This document shows positions 45,997 to 55,134 of a DNA stretch of 64,000 nt, in pieces. The notes beneath the pieces are model-generated. The model did no database searches, was not told the origin of the DNA, and saw only the letters and a program-made list of their open reading frames with translations. Within the stretch, counting starts at the first letter, position 1; the number at the start of each line of letters is the position of its first letter. The translations under genes and the position numbers were made by a program. Source of the DNA: a candidate division CSSED10-310 bacterium (GTDB lineage Bacteria > CSSED10-310 > JAFGJC01); NCBI GenBank assembly GCA_016927905.1, contig JAFGLW010000001.1:62001-126000 (forward strand), read 5' to 3'.

Positions 45997-47205
45997 TTGT
46001 CTCGTAAAAAATCTTCCGCCATTGTTTTTAAGGTCACAATTATATTGGTGTGCATTGCAGTATGTATTCTCCTGGGAATCTTGATTACCCTGGATCAACA
46101 TGCGGTTCGGGCGGGGAAACGGGGTATTTTCGAGGTCATGTCCGGCGATCGACCGGTTTCCGATTCCTTCGAAGTTGAGAAAACCTATCTGCAGGTTCTT
46201 TCGGGTTTCGAAATTCAAAGGCGCCATCTGAAGCACATCGGGACAGTCCCGGACAAGAATGAACGAATTCTCCAGCACCGGGTCATGGTGGTCGATTCGG
46301 CCGATTCATGGCTCGAAATGTTTCGGGATCTCGAGGTCGACCTGGAACGAGCCGGCATAACGGTTCATTCGCGGTTCGCGATGAAAACCCAGAAACTTTG
46401 GAAATACACCCTTTTCATGGGACCCTTCCGGGAACGAACCCACCGGCTGGAGATATGGTATTATCCGAAACGTGCAGAGTCCGCTATCGCCGGTTCAGGG
46501 TCTATAACGGATGATCGGGAACCTCCGTCCGGTCCCCGGCTTGCCATGGTTTTTGATGATTTCGGATATGACATGGACATCGCCAGACGCTTCATCGATG
46601 AAGTGGATGTCCCGATCACCCTGGCAGTGATCCCGTTTTTAAAATATTCCGTCGAAACCGTTGCCGCCGCCAAGCAGAAAGGTCATACCGCATTTTTGCA
46701 TCTCCCCATGGAACCGCTGGATGCCGGAGCGATGGGTGGAGAAAGGGAGCATTTTCTGACCGTATCAATGGATGATGCCAAGCTGCGCGCCAGACTCAAC
46801 CAAGCGCTCGATTCCCTTCCTCCGGTGGACGGAGTGAACAATCATATGGGATCGAGATTGACGGCTGAACCGATCCATATGGAAATCATAATCCGGGAAC
46901 TTAAAAAACGTGGGTTACCGTTTCTGGACAGCCGGACGACACCGGACAGTGTCGGGGCGGAAACTGCTGCGAACATGGGATTGCCCTACGCATCCCGGGA
47001 TGTTTTTATCGATCAGGGATACCTGGGCGGTGATGTCGGAGCCAATATCAATCAATTGATGGAACTGGCCCGGAAGGATGGTTCGGCCATCGGGATCGGT
47101 CACGCCCGGAAGGAAACTCTGGAAATCCTGAAGGATAAAATCGACGATATCGAAGCGAGTGGCATTGAAATCGTATCCGTGCTCGATTTGATGTTTTTTC
47201 CCTGA
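45997..47205 (+). CDS. Divergent polysaccharide deacetylase (YibQ family)
   Basis: 402 residues, start TTG 45997 with AAGGA 10 bases upstream. One N-terminal membrane helix (about 8-30) is followed by a region of unknown role and then the divergent polysaccharide deacetylase domain (about 180-400). Signature pieces are LAMVFDDFGYDMD, ITLAVIPFLKYS, LHLPMEPLD, NNHMGSRLTA and FLDSRTTPDSVG. In many bacteria this family follows an S41 peptidase and murein hydrolase activator genes, as it does here, hinting at a peptidoglycan role. Confidence 0.87.
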   Translation: MSRKKSSAIVFKVTIILVCIAVCILLGILITLDQHAVRAGKRGIFEVMSGDRPVSDSFEVEKTYLQVLSGFEIQRRHLKHIGTVPDKNERILQHRVMVVDSADSWLEMFRDLEVDLERAGITVHSRFAMKTQKLWKYTLFMGPFRERTHRLEIWYYPKRAESAIAGSGSITDDREPPSGPRLAMVFDDFGYDMDIARRFIDEVDVPITLAVIPFLKYSVETVAAAKQKGHTAFLHLPMEPLDAGAMGGEREHFLTVSMDDAKLRARLNQALDSLPPVDGVNNHMGSRLTAEPIHMEIIIRELKKRGLPFLDSRTTPDSVGAETAANMGLPYASRDVFIDQGYLGGDVGANINQLMELARKDGSAIGIGHARKETLEILKDKIDDIEASGIEIVSVLDLMFFP

Positions 47206-47209
47206 GAAT

Positions 47210-48184
47210 ATGATCTCGCCAAAGACAGGAACCTTCTCGTTTTCGGTTGCGGCCGCGCCGCTGGCTGGAGTGACCGATCCGCCGTTCCAGAGGATTCTTT
47301 TTGAACAGAATTGCCCGTTGGTCTACACGGAAATGATTTCGGCCAGGAATCTGCTGAAGTCACCCCGGACGATTACCCGGGTGCTGAACGTCGAAAAACC
47401 GGTACATCCCCTGGCCGCCCAGCTTTTCGATATCGATCCATGCCGGCTCGCGGATGCCGCCGGGATTCTGGAACGGTATGGGGTGGACATCATCGACGTG
47501 AACCTGGGTTGTCCTGTCAAAAAAATCATCAACACCGGATGCGGCGTGGCATTGATGCGCAATCCCGGACAAACCCGTTGCATCATGAAAGCAGTCCGCG
47601 GATCGGTTCGCATTCCGGTGAGTGTCAAGCTGAGGCTGGGGTGGAACCCGGGGTGCAAATCCGCACCGGATTTCGCTCGGATGGCCGAGGATGAAGGTCT
47701 GGATTTTGTGACGGTTCATGCCCGTTACCGGACCAACTATCTAACGCCTGCGGATTGGCGTGAAATCCGTGAAGTGAAAACCTGCTTGTCGATTCCCGTG
47801 ATGGGCAATGGCGACGTCATGACCGCGGACGACGCCCGGAAAATGATGCATGAAACGGATTGCGATGCGGTGATGATCGGGAGGGCGATCATGGGCCGGC
47901 CATGGCTTCCCTTCCAGATTGAATCCCATTTGTCATCCGGACGGATCTTCCAGCCTGTGATGTTTCCTGAACGCTGCCGGGTGATCCGGAACCACCTGGA
48001 TCTGGCAGAATCCTTTTACGGACCGCGGGTGGCACCACTGGTCTTCAGGAAACATGCCGCATGGTATTTGAGGGGATTGCCCGGTGCCAATCAGCTTAGA
48101 AACGCAATATTCAGGTTTACGGACACGGAAGAATATCGCAGTCTGCTCGATTCGCTGATTGTAAACACCGGTGCGTTATGCTAG
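47210..48184 (+). CDS. dus: tRNA-dihydrouridine synthase (DusB-like)
   Basis: 324 residues, FMN-dependent TIM barrel. AAAPLAGVTDPPFQRILFE opens the barrel. DVNLGCPVKKIINTGCGVAL contains the catalytic Cys region, then SVKLRLGWNPG, TVHARYRTNYLTPADW and PVMGNGDVMTADDARKM lead to the FMN-binding GRAIMGRPWL. It reduces specific uridines in tRNA. It starts 4 bases after the deacetylase gene. Confidence 0.95.
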   Translation: MISPKTGTFSFSVAAAPLAGVTDPPFQRILFEQNCPLVYTEMISARNLLKSPRTITRVLNVEKPVHPLAAQLFDIDPCRLADAAGILERYGVDIIDVNLGCPVKKIINTGCGVALMRNPGQTRCIMKAVRGSVRIPVSVKLRLGWNPGCKSAPDFARMAEDEGLDFVTVHARYRTNYLTPADWREIREVKTCLSIPVMGNGDVMTADDARKMMHETDCDAVMIGRAIMGRPWLPFQIESHLSSGRIFQPVMFPERCRVIRNHLDLAESFYGPRVAPLVFRKHAAWYLRGLPGANQLRNAIFRFTDTEEYRSLLDSLIVNTGALC

Positions 48185-48237
48185 AGAGTTGAATTTACAT
48201 ATGGTGACCTTGAAACAGAAGGAGGCGGGCGGTTGAA

Positions 48238-50802
48238 GTGAAAATCAATACCTATCAGGTACACACCAAGCTTCCCGAAAAGATCCGGGCGCTATGGGAT
48301 CTGGCCATGAATCTCTGGTTTTCATGGAACGACGATGCTCTGGATATCTTCATCAGGCTGGGTTACGATCCACGGAACCCGACCAATTACTGGGACAAAT
48401 CGGAACAGAATCCAGTCAAAATGCTCGGTATGATCCCTCAGGAAACCCTGATCGCGGCTGCCGAGGATGAAAGTTTTGTCTCGAATCTCAATACAGTATT
48501 CACCCGGTTTCAGGATTATCTTAAACGGCCGACCTGGTTTCAGCGTGTTTATCCCGATAACAGGCACCTTCTGACGGCATATTTTTCCTGTGAATTCGGT
48601 CTGGATGAATCGTTGCCTGTCTATTCGGGAGGCTTGGGTATCCTGTCCGGCGATCACCTGAAGAGTGCCAGCGATCTGGGCATACCGCTGGTCGGTGTGG
48701 GGCTTTTATACCAGGAGGGATATTTCCAGCAGTATCTGAACAATGACGGGTGGCAGCAGGAAAGTTATCCGACAAACGACTGGTACAACATGTCGGTCGA
48801 ACCGGAAACCCAGGATAGCGGTCAGCCGGTCATTGTGAGTGTTCAGCTGGCGGATGACACGGTTTACTGCAAAGTCTGGCGCGTGCAGGTCGGTCGGATA
48901 CCACTGTATCTTCTCGACACCAATATCCCCATGAACAACCCCTCCAACCGCATCATAACCCACCGCCTGTACGGCGGCGACCGGGAAATGCGCATCCGGC
49001 AGGAGATTGTGCTGGGTATCGGCGGCGTCAGGGCATTGCAGGCCCTCAAAATCGTTCCCACCGTGTATCATATCAACGAGGGACATTCCGCATTTCTCAC
49101 TCTGGAACGGATCCACCAGTTGATTAAAACCCAGAAACTGACCTATGAAGAGGCCTGGGAAGCGACCTGGTCGTCCAATGTGTTCACCACACATACGCCG
49201 GTCCCGGCCGGCAACGAACATTTCGCGCCGGATCTGATCCGGAAGTATTTCGCCGGATTCGCCCAGGAACTCGGTATGGACATCGACCGGTTTCTCAAAA
49301 TCGGTCAAAACGGATTTGCATGCGATTTCAGCATGACCATACTGGCATTGAGAATGTCCGCGTTCTGCAATGGTGTCAGCCGTCTGCACGCGGAAACGTC
49401 TCGCGCCATGTGGCATTTCCTGTGGCCCGATCTCCCGGTCGATGAAATTCCGATCACGCATATAACCAACGGGATTCACACATATTCCTGGATCGGTTCA
49501 CGCATGTTCGGTCTGCTGATGCAATATCTCGGTCCGCGTTTCGTGGACGAACCGGAAAATCCAAATGTGTGGCTGGGAATCGAAAATATCCCGGACAATG
49601 AATTGTGGCGCGTGCATCAGCTGCGCCGGGAATATCTGATCACGTTTACCCGGAAACGGCTGATGAGGCAGCTCAAGAGACGGAGTGCCGGGCTGGCGGA
49701 GGCTCGTCATGCTCAGGAGGTTTTGAATCCGCACACCTTGACTATCGGTTTTTCCCGCAGATTCGCCTCCTACAAACGGGCGGCATTGCTGTTCCACAAT
49801 CCCGAGCGCCTGGCTGCCATGCTTCACGACATCCAGATGCCCGTTCAGATCATTTTTGCGGGCAAAGCCCATCCCCAGGACAATCCAGGCAAGGAAATAA
49901 TCCGCGAAATCGTACAATTCACCACCCGACCAGAATTCAGAGATCATATCGTTTTCATCGAGAATTATGATATTCAGGTCGCCCGGATGATGGTTCAGGG
50001 TGTCGATGTATGGCTCAACACACCCAGACGACCACTGGAAGCTTCCGGAACCTCCGGAATGAAAGCTGCTTTGAACGGGGTGCTCAATATCAGCGTCCTG
50101 GACGGCTGGTGGTGTGAGGGGTATGGTGAATCCAACGGCTGGGTGATCGGTTCCGGTGAAGTCTATGATGATCCGGACGTTCAGGACGATATTGAAAGCG
50201 AAGCGCTCTACCGTCTGCTGGAAAACGACGTTATTCCGCTGTTTTATGAGAGAGATCGGGCGGGTTTACCGCGTGGTTGGATCAAGATGATGAAATCGTC
50301 CATGAAGAATCTCGGTTCCTTTTTCAACACCCACCGGATGCTGATCGATTATACGGAACGGCTTTACATGCACAGTTCCAATCAATGCAAAAAAATGCAA
50401 AACAGGAAATACAAGCTTGCCAGGGAATTGGGCGAATGGCGCAGGCGGATCACCGATGAATGGAATTCCCTGGCCGTCAAGGGCAGCTGGATCGACCGGG
50501 AGAGAGAAATCGTCATCGGGGACAAGATCAAGATCTGCGCATCGATCGAACTGGGAGATCTGAAACCTTCCGACATCAGGGTGGAGGCGTATTACGGCAA
50601 ACTGGACCGGAACGATCAGATCGTGGACGGCGATACCATCGCTCTGACGGCGAAGGAACAAACCGGTGATTCATGGCGATATGAAGGAGCGTTGACAACC
50701 AGGTTCAACGGGCGTTGCGGATATTCGATTCGAATAATCCCGGATCACCCGGAACTGGCTCATCCTTTCATGCCATCCCGGATACGCTGGGAAGAAGAAT
50801 AA
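48238..50802 (+). CDS. glgP: Alpha-glucan (glycogen/maltodextrin) phosphorylase
   Basis: 854 residues, start GTG with AAGGAGG about 11 bases upstream. The N-terminal DUF3417-type domain (LPEKIRALWDLAMNLWFSW) marks the short bacterial/archaeal glucan phosphorylase group. YSGGLGILSGDHLKSASDLG, HINEGHSAFLTLE, THTPVPAGNEHF and the PLP-lysine region SGTSGMKAALNGVLN are all present. It releases glucose 1-phosphate from alpha-1,4-glucans. Confidence 0.95.
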   Translation: MKINTYQVHTKLPEKIRALWDLAMNLWFSWNDDALDIFIRLGYDPRNPTNYWDKSEQNPVKMLGMIPQETLIAAAEDESFVSNLNTVFTRFQDYLKRPTWFQRVYPDNRHLLTAYFSCEFGLDESLPVYSGGLGILSGDHLKSASDLGIPLVGVGLLYQEGYFQQYLNNDGWQQESYPTNDWYNMSVEPETQDSGQPVIVSVQLADDTVYCKVWRVQVGRIPLYLLDTNIPMNNPSNRIITHRLYGGDREMRIRQEIVLGIGGVRALQALKIVPTVYHINEGHSAFLTLERIHQLIKTQKLTYEEAWEATWSSNVFTTHTPVPAGNEHFAPDLIRKYFAGFAQELGMDIDRFLKIGQNGFACDFSMTILALRMSAFCNGVSRLHAETSRAMWHFLWPDLPVDEIPITHITNGIHTYSWIGSRMFGLLMQYLGPRFVDEPENPNVWLGIENIPDNELWRVHQLRREYLITFTRKRLMRQLKRRSAGLAEARHAQEVLNPHTLTIGFSRRFASYKRAALLFHNPERLAAMLHDIQMPVQIIFAGKAHPQDNPGKEIIREIVQFTTRPEFRDHIVFIENYDIQVARMMVQGVDVWLNTPRRPLEASGTSGMKAALNGVLNISVLDGWWCEGYGESNGWVIGSGEVYDDPDVQDDIESEALYRLLENDVIPLFYERDRAGLPRGWIKMMKSSMKNLGSFFNTHRMLIDYTERLYMHSSNQCKKMQNRKYKLARELGEWRRRITDEWNSLAVKGSWIDREREIVIGDKIKICASIELGDLKPSDIRVEAYYGKLDRNDQIVDGDTIALTAKEQTGDSWRYEGALTTRFNGRCGYSIRIIPDHPELAHPFMPSRIRWEEE

Positions 50803-50804
50803 CA

Positions 50805-52010
50805 GTGATCAGAAACATACCTGAAATGAACCGGATGATCGAGCGTTCCCTGCCCGATTTCCTGTCGGATATCATTCGGATTCCATCATACAGCGGTCAG
50901 GAATCGGGTGTCGCCCGCCGGATCGAAGCGGAAATGCTTCGTGTCGGATTCGACGAAGTTCGGATAGACCGGTTCGGTAACGTGCTGGGCCGGATCGGAT
51001 CCGGACCCCGACTGATCGCCATGGACGGACATATCGATACGGTGGAAATCGGGAACCGCGATTCATGGGATTTTGATCCGTTTTCGGGCGAGATACGGGA
51101 CGGATATATCTGGGGCCGTGGCGCATCCGATCAGAAAGCTGGTATAGCGGCTCTGGTGTATGCCGGATATCTGATGCGAAGCTTTCAAAAGGAACTGCTC
51201 CCGGAGGAGTTCACCATTCTCATCACCGGAACGGTATCGGAGGAGGACTGTGATGGATTGTGCTGGCGGTATTTGATCGAGAAGGAGTCGATCCGGCCTG
51301 AGCTTTGCGTTATTACCGAGCCGACAGATGGAACCATTTACCGGGGTCAGAGAGGGCGGGTGGAGATATCCGCTCGAATGCCCGGTATCAGCGCCCACGG
51401 CAGCGCTCCCGAGAGAGGTGTCAACGCAATCACCCGTATGGCGGATATCGTTACGAGTATTTCCGATCTGTCCGGAACCCTTCCATTGGATGAATTCCTG
51501 GGACGGGGCAGCATCACGGTGAGCCGGATCACATCCGCGGCACCTTCACTTTGTTCGGTACCGGATTCCTGCGAAATTTATCTGGACCGGCGATTGACCT
51601 GGGGGGAAACCCCCGCTGCGGCTCTGGAGCAGATCCGAGCTCTGGATTCAACCGGTGAGATGCAGGTGGAGATCCCGGAGTTCACCGCTCCGACACACCG
51701 GGGATTCGTTTATCCCGTCCTAAAGGAGTATCCAGCTTGGAAAACGGACCCGTCTCATCCCGCCATTACCGCAGCCATGGACGCATTTGAATCATTGTTT
51801 GAACGCAAACCCGAAATCGGCAGGTGGATATTTTCGACCAACGGTGTGGCCATATCCGGAATTTACGGGATTCCGTGCATCGGGTTCGGACCCGGCCGGG
51901 AGGAATGGGCTCATGCGCCCAACGAACGAGTTGCAATCGACCAGTTGTATCAGGCAGCTCTGTTTTATGCCTTCTATCCGCAATACTACCACCGCCAGAG
52001 AGAACGGTAA
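50805..52010 (+). CDS. ygeY: M20 peptidase, YgeY family (selenium-linked hydrolase)
   Basis: About 401 residues from GTG 50805, just after the glgP stop; an in-frame ATG at 50826 is an alternative. The M20 zinc ligands and catalytic residues are evident: MDGHIDTVEI, GRGASDQKAG (bridging Asp) and TVSEEDCDG (Glu pair), followed by the C-terminal His in EEWAHAPNERV. Length and sequence match YgeY, a hydrolase encoded with ygeW, hyuA and xdh genes in selenium-dependent purine degradation. ygeW remnants lie immediately downstream. Confidence 0.82.
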   Translation: MIRNIPEMNRMIERSLPDFLSDIIRIPSYSGQESGVARRIEAEMLRVGFDEVRIDRFGNVLGRIGSGPRLIAMDGHIDTVEIGNRDSWDFDPFSGEIRDGYIWGRGASDQKAGIAALVYAGYLMRSFQKELLPEEFTILITGTVSEEDCDGLCWRYLIEKESIRPELCVITEPTDGTIYRGQRGRVEISARMPGISAHGSAPERGVNAITRMADIVTSISDLSGTLPLDEFLGRGSITVSRITSAAPSLCSVPDSCEIYLDRRLTWGETPAAALEQIRALDSTGEMQVEIPEFTAPTHRGFVYPVLKEYPAWKTDPSHPAITAAMDAFESLFERKPEIGRWIFSTNGVAISGIYGIPCIGFGPGREEWAHAPNERVAIDQLYQAALFYAFYPQYYHRQRER

Positions 52011-52030
52011 CAGATGCTGAACGGGAGGTA

Positions 52031-52641
52031 TTGATACAGACTCAGTTGCATAACCGGCATCTGATCACGCTGCAGGAATGGAGCCGGGATGAAATCGACA
52101 CGATCCTGGAAACATCCCGGAATCTTAAACGAATGTTCTCACTGAACCAACCGCATCGTTATCTTGCCGATAAAACCCTGTTCATGATATTTTTTGAGCA
52201 ATCCACCCGCACCCGCAATTCCATGGGAGCTGGAATCACCCAGCTGGGCGGTCATGCCCACGATCTGACACCGGACAAAATGCAGCTTTCCCATGGAGAA
52301 TCAGCCAAGGATACGGCCATGGTTCTTTCCCGGTTTGGGCACGGAATCGCCATTCGGAACTGTTTTTACGGCACAGGCGATGATTATTTAAGGGCCGTAG
52401 CCCGGTACAGTTCCATTCCGGTCATCAACCTACAGGATGACCTGTATCACCCTCTGCAGGCATTGCGGATCTGATGACCATCGAAGAAAAATTCGAAGAT
52501 ATGAGGGGATTGAAAGTCACGGTGTCCTGGGCCTACGCCACCAGCCGGGTCATCTCCAGAGGAGCGATCGTGATCGAAGACGGCATGTGCCGGGTTCAAC
52601 CCGGCAAAGGCACATATCTAAAGCGCCCCCTGGTGCATTGA
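52031..52641 (+). pseudogene. ygeW: Truncated, frameshifted YgeW carbamoyltransferase fused to a hydantoinase-like tail
   Basis: The first ~145 codons match the YgeW knotted carbamoyltransferase (LITLQEWSRDEIDTILETS, FFEQSTRTRNSMGAGI, MQLSHGESAKDTAMV, VINLQDDLYHPLQAL). At about 52465 one base is missing, so that reading stops at 52474. In the next frame the sequence resumes as DLMTIEEKF and ...GLKVTVSWAYATS. It then jumps to RGAIVIEDG and PGKGTYLKR, which resembles the C-terminus of a dihydropyrimidinase (hyuA-type), ending at 52641. I infer a deletion joining the start of ygeW to the end of hyuA, plus a one-base loss. The start codon is uncertain (TTG 52031). Confidence 0.65.
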
Positions 52642-53457
52642 CTTCACCAATCCATCCGGCATCCGGTTTGTTCTGACCGCCATCATTTCGGATAAGATCG
52701 ATACGGCCAGCTCCGTGGGATTTTCAGCACCGATATCCAGACCGATGGGAGCATATACCGCATTCAACCGCTGTTCGGAAATTCCGCATTTTTTCAGATT
52801 GCGAAATGTCGCGTCGGTTTTCCGCCTGGATCCGATCATCCCGATATATCTCGGGCGGTCTCCGGAAAGTAAAAGTATCGCTTTAAGAGTATCCAAATCA
52901 TGCCGATGATCATGCGTGATGATGACGAAGGAGTCGGTCTGACGGGAAATGATTCCGGTGGCGTAATCCTGAGGCAAGCAGCACATCACGTTGATTTCGG
53001 GACCGAACCGGCCCGGTCTGGTTATTTCCTTTCGGTCGTCGATGACCGTGACTTTGAATCCGCAACGTGCCGCCAGTGGAGCCAGTTCGAAAGCGATATG
53101 GCCTCCACCGAACAGAAACAGGCGATCGGGACTTTCAATCAATTCGAAATACACGGTCATTCCGCCTCCGCAGATCATTCCAGTATCTTCGCCCCCGGAA
53201 TCGTCAATGCCCAGGGAATATTTTTTAAGGTGCGTTGAAATTCTTTTTTCGATCAGTTCCCCTGCGTATTCGACTGCAGATTGTTCCACGGTTCCGCCCC
53301 CGATGGATCCGACGATGCTCCGGTCCTTCCGGACAATCATCCAGGTTCCGGATGTTCTGGGAGTATGGGTGTCGGTATCCACCACAACGATCAGAATCCC
53401 TTCGGGATTTTTTCCGCTCGCGATCAATTCCATTTCATGAAGCACATCACGATCCAT
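52618..53457 (-). CDS. XdhC/CoxI-family molybdenum hydroxylase accessory protein
   Basis: 279 residues from ATG 53457 (GGGAG 9 bases upstream; an in-frame ATG at 53508 is possible). The N-terminal XdhC_CoxI domain (VRKDRSIVGSIGGGTVEQ) and the C-terminal Rossmann-like XdhC_C domain (LFLFGGGHIAFELAPLAARC, YIGMIGSRRKTDATF, APIGLDIGAENPTELAVSIL) are complete. It inserts or matures the molybdenum cofactor for xanthine dehydrogenase-like enzymes. The 3' end overlaps the ygeW/hyuA remnant on the other strand. No xanthine dehydrogenase subunits are in the window. Confidence 0.88.
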   Translation of the reverse strand: MDRDVLHEMELIASGKNPEGILIVVVDTDTHTPRTSGTWMIVRKDRSIVGSIGGGTVEQSAVEYAGELIEKRISTHLKKYSLGIDDSGGEDTGMICGGGMTVYFELIESPDRLFLFGGGHIAFELAPLAARCGFKVTVIDDRKEITRPGRFGPEINVMCCLPQDYATGIISRQTDSFVIITHDHRHDLDTLKAILLLSGDRPRYIGMIGSRRKTDATFRNLKKCGISEQRLNAVYAPIGLDIGAENPTELAVSILSEMMAVRTNRMPDGLVKSMHQGAL

Positions 53458-53672
53458 CCGTTTTCTCTCCCCCGGTCTTTCACTTAGGGCTCTTATCAAG
53501 CGCGACATTCCAGTCCGGTTCAGCCTTGTGCATCGTTTATTCTATCTTCAGTTCGAAGATCGTTTCAACCGTCAATCATGATACTCCAGGATGCCGGAGG
53601 AAGCCTGTCTGTTTGAGACCGGGAATTTCCGTGAAGCGGTTCGGGATGCAATCATGATTGCGATGGATTAAA

Positions 53673-54590
53673 ATGATCAGATATGGGAATCGGACAGTGG
53701 GCAAGCCATCGATACTGATAACGGGTGCATCCGGATTTCTGGGATATGTATTGTGCTCGAGCCTGGCGGATGATTACGCGGTTACAGGCACATACAGATC
53801 GAACAGCCCGAGTTGCGGATCGATTGAAACCGTGCAGCTGGATCTGGAGGATGACGAAGACGTTTTCACTGAAATTTTGAGTCGGCTGTCTCCTTCAAGG
53901 ATCATTCATGCAGCCGCCCTGGCGGATGCGGACAAATGTGAAGAAAATCCCGAGTTGGCATGGCGCGTCAACGTCGATGGAAGCCGCAAACTGGCACGGG
54001 CGGCCGGAAGAATCGGCATCCCAATGATATATATTTCCACCGATCTGGTGTATTCCGTAGGCACTGGCCCGTTTGACGAATCCCGTGTGAACCCGGCGAT
54101 GGTATACAGCCAGACCAAGCGCTCCGGGGAGATGCAGGTTTTAAGTGCGCATCCTGACAACATCGTATTACGTTGCGCGTTGATGTATGGTCCGGATGAT
54201 GGCCGGCGCATTTCCTTTGTCAGACGGATGGACTGGGTCATCCGCAGTGGCGGCATGCTGACTCTGTTCACGGATCAGTACCGCACACCGCTGTGGGCTC
54301 AAGATGTTGCATCGGCTATACCGGCAATCACCCAAAGAACGGTTTCCGGGCACATATTCAACCTGGGGGGTCCCGACAGATTGACCCGGTATGATTTCGG
54401 GCTGCTTGCAGCCGAGGTGTTCGGCTGGCCCGAATACCGGATTCGGCCTGTTCGGATCGCCGATCTTCCGCATCTGGCGTTCCGATCGCACGACTGCTCG
54501 ATGGACAGCGGTCTGGCCCGGAGAGAGCTCGGATGGGAACCGACACCAGTCCGTCGGGGATTGGAGCTTCTGAGGAAACTATGGGGCTGA
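53673..54590 (+). CDS. SDR-family reductase, RmlD-like (dTDP-4-dehydrorhamnose reductase type)
   Basis: About 305 residues. The Rossmann motif is ILITGASGFLGYVL. ALADADKCEENPELAWRVNV and the catalytic YSQTKRSGE (YxxxK, after MIYISTDLVY) match extended SDRs of the RmlD_sub_bind family. It reduces a nucleotide-activated sugar, or serves as the regulatory subunit of a methionine adenosyltransferase in other lineages. Start ATG 53673; its end overlaps the next gene's ATG. Confidence 0.85.
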   Translation: MIRYGNRTVGKPSILITGASGFLGYVLCSSLADDYAVTGTYRSNSPSCGSIETVQLDLEDDEDVFTEILSRLSPSRIIHAAALADADKCEENPELAWRVNVDGSRKLARAAGRIGIPMIYISTDLVYSVGTGPFDESRVNPAMVYSQTKRSGEMQVLSAHPDNIVLRCALMYGPDDGRRISFVRRMDWVIRSGGMLTLFTDQYRTPLWAQDVASAIPAITQRTVSGHIFNLGGPDRLTRYDFGLLAAEVFGWPEYRIRPVRIADLPHLAFRSHDCSMDSGLARRELGWEPTPVRRGLELLRKLWG

Positions 54591-54865
54591 CTTGTTCCGG
54601 ATGCGGGAAAAAAATAGAGAAAACTGACGTATACTGGCATCTGCGGATCGAATTGTGGGCAAATGTTGAATCCAATTTCGAACCGATGCTGAAATCCGAG
54701 GTGGAGGTGGACCGTGAGCTGGAGTTGATTTTGCAGCGTATCGACATTACGGATGCCGAACTGCTCGAAAATGAGGTGTATCAGGCGATGCAGTTCATTC
54801 TCTGCCGGGATTGCCGGGACCGTTTTGCCGCAAATCCGCTCAACAAACCCTTCCTAAAACAGTGA
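54581..54865 (+). CDS. Small zinc-ribbon-like protein of unknown function
   Basis: 94 residues, ATG 54581 with GAGG 6 bases upstream, overlapping the preceding stop by 10 bases. Two Cys pairs, CSGC near the N-terminus and CRDC near the C-terminus, bracket an acidic helical middle (ELWANVESNFEP and VEVDRELELIL). A zinc ribbon split by a helical insert is plausible, but I do not recognise the family. Confidence 0.6.
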   Translation: MGLTCSGCGKKIEKTDVYWHLRIELWANVESNFEPMLKSEVEVDRELELILQRIDITDAELLENEVYQAMQFILCRDCRDRFAANPLNKPFLKQ

Positions 54866-54868
54866 TTT

Positions 54869-55036
54869 CTATTTGATGTTGTTCCACCACATGGACCATT
54901 TCAACAGCCATTCCGAAGGGATGAACAAAACCGCCAGAATCAGAATCAACAAAAATATCAGTATGCTCTTTTCCAGTAGCGGATCCTGCTCTTTTCCCTG
55001 TTCTTGGCTGACTCTTGATTTCGTATCCTCTTTCAT
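54869..55036 (-). CDS. Small single-pass membrane protein
   Basis: 55 residues, ATG 55036 with GGAG 8 bases upstream. A charged N-terminus is followed by one membrane helix (SILIFLLILILAVLFIPSEW). No homology recognised. It is convergent with the zinc-ribbon gene, 4 bases away. The ribosome site makes it more likely real than chance, but it is short. Confidence 0.45.
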   Translation of the reverse strand: MKEDTKSRVSQEQGKEQDPLLEKSILIFLLILILAVLFIPSEWLLKWSMWWNNIK

Positions 55037-55134
55037 TTTTTTTCTCCACAGCTTGTTTGTTCCAGATAAAATCTTATATAATCCGGAGGTTTTGATCAAG
55101 ATCCCCCTGCCGGAATCAACCTGGAGAAACCATC

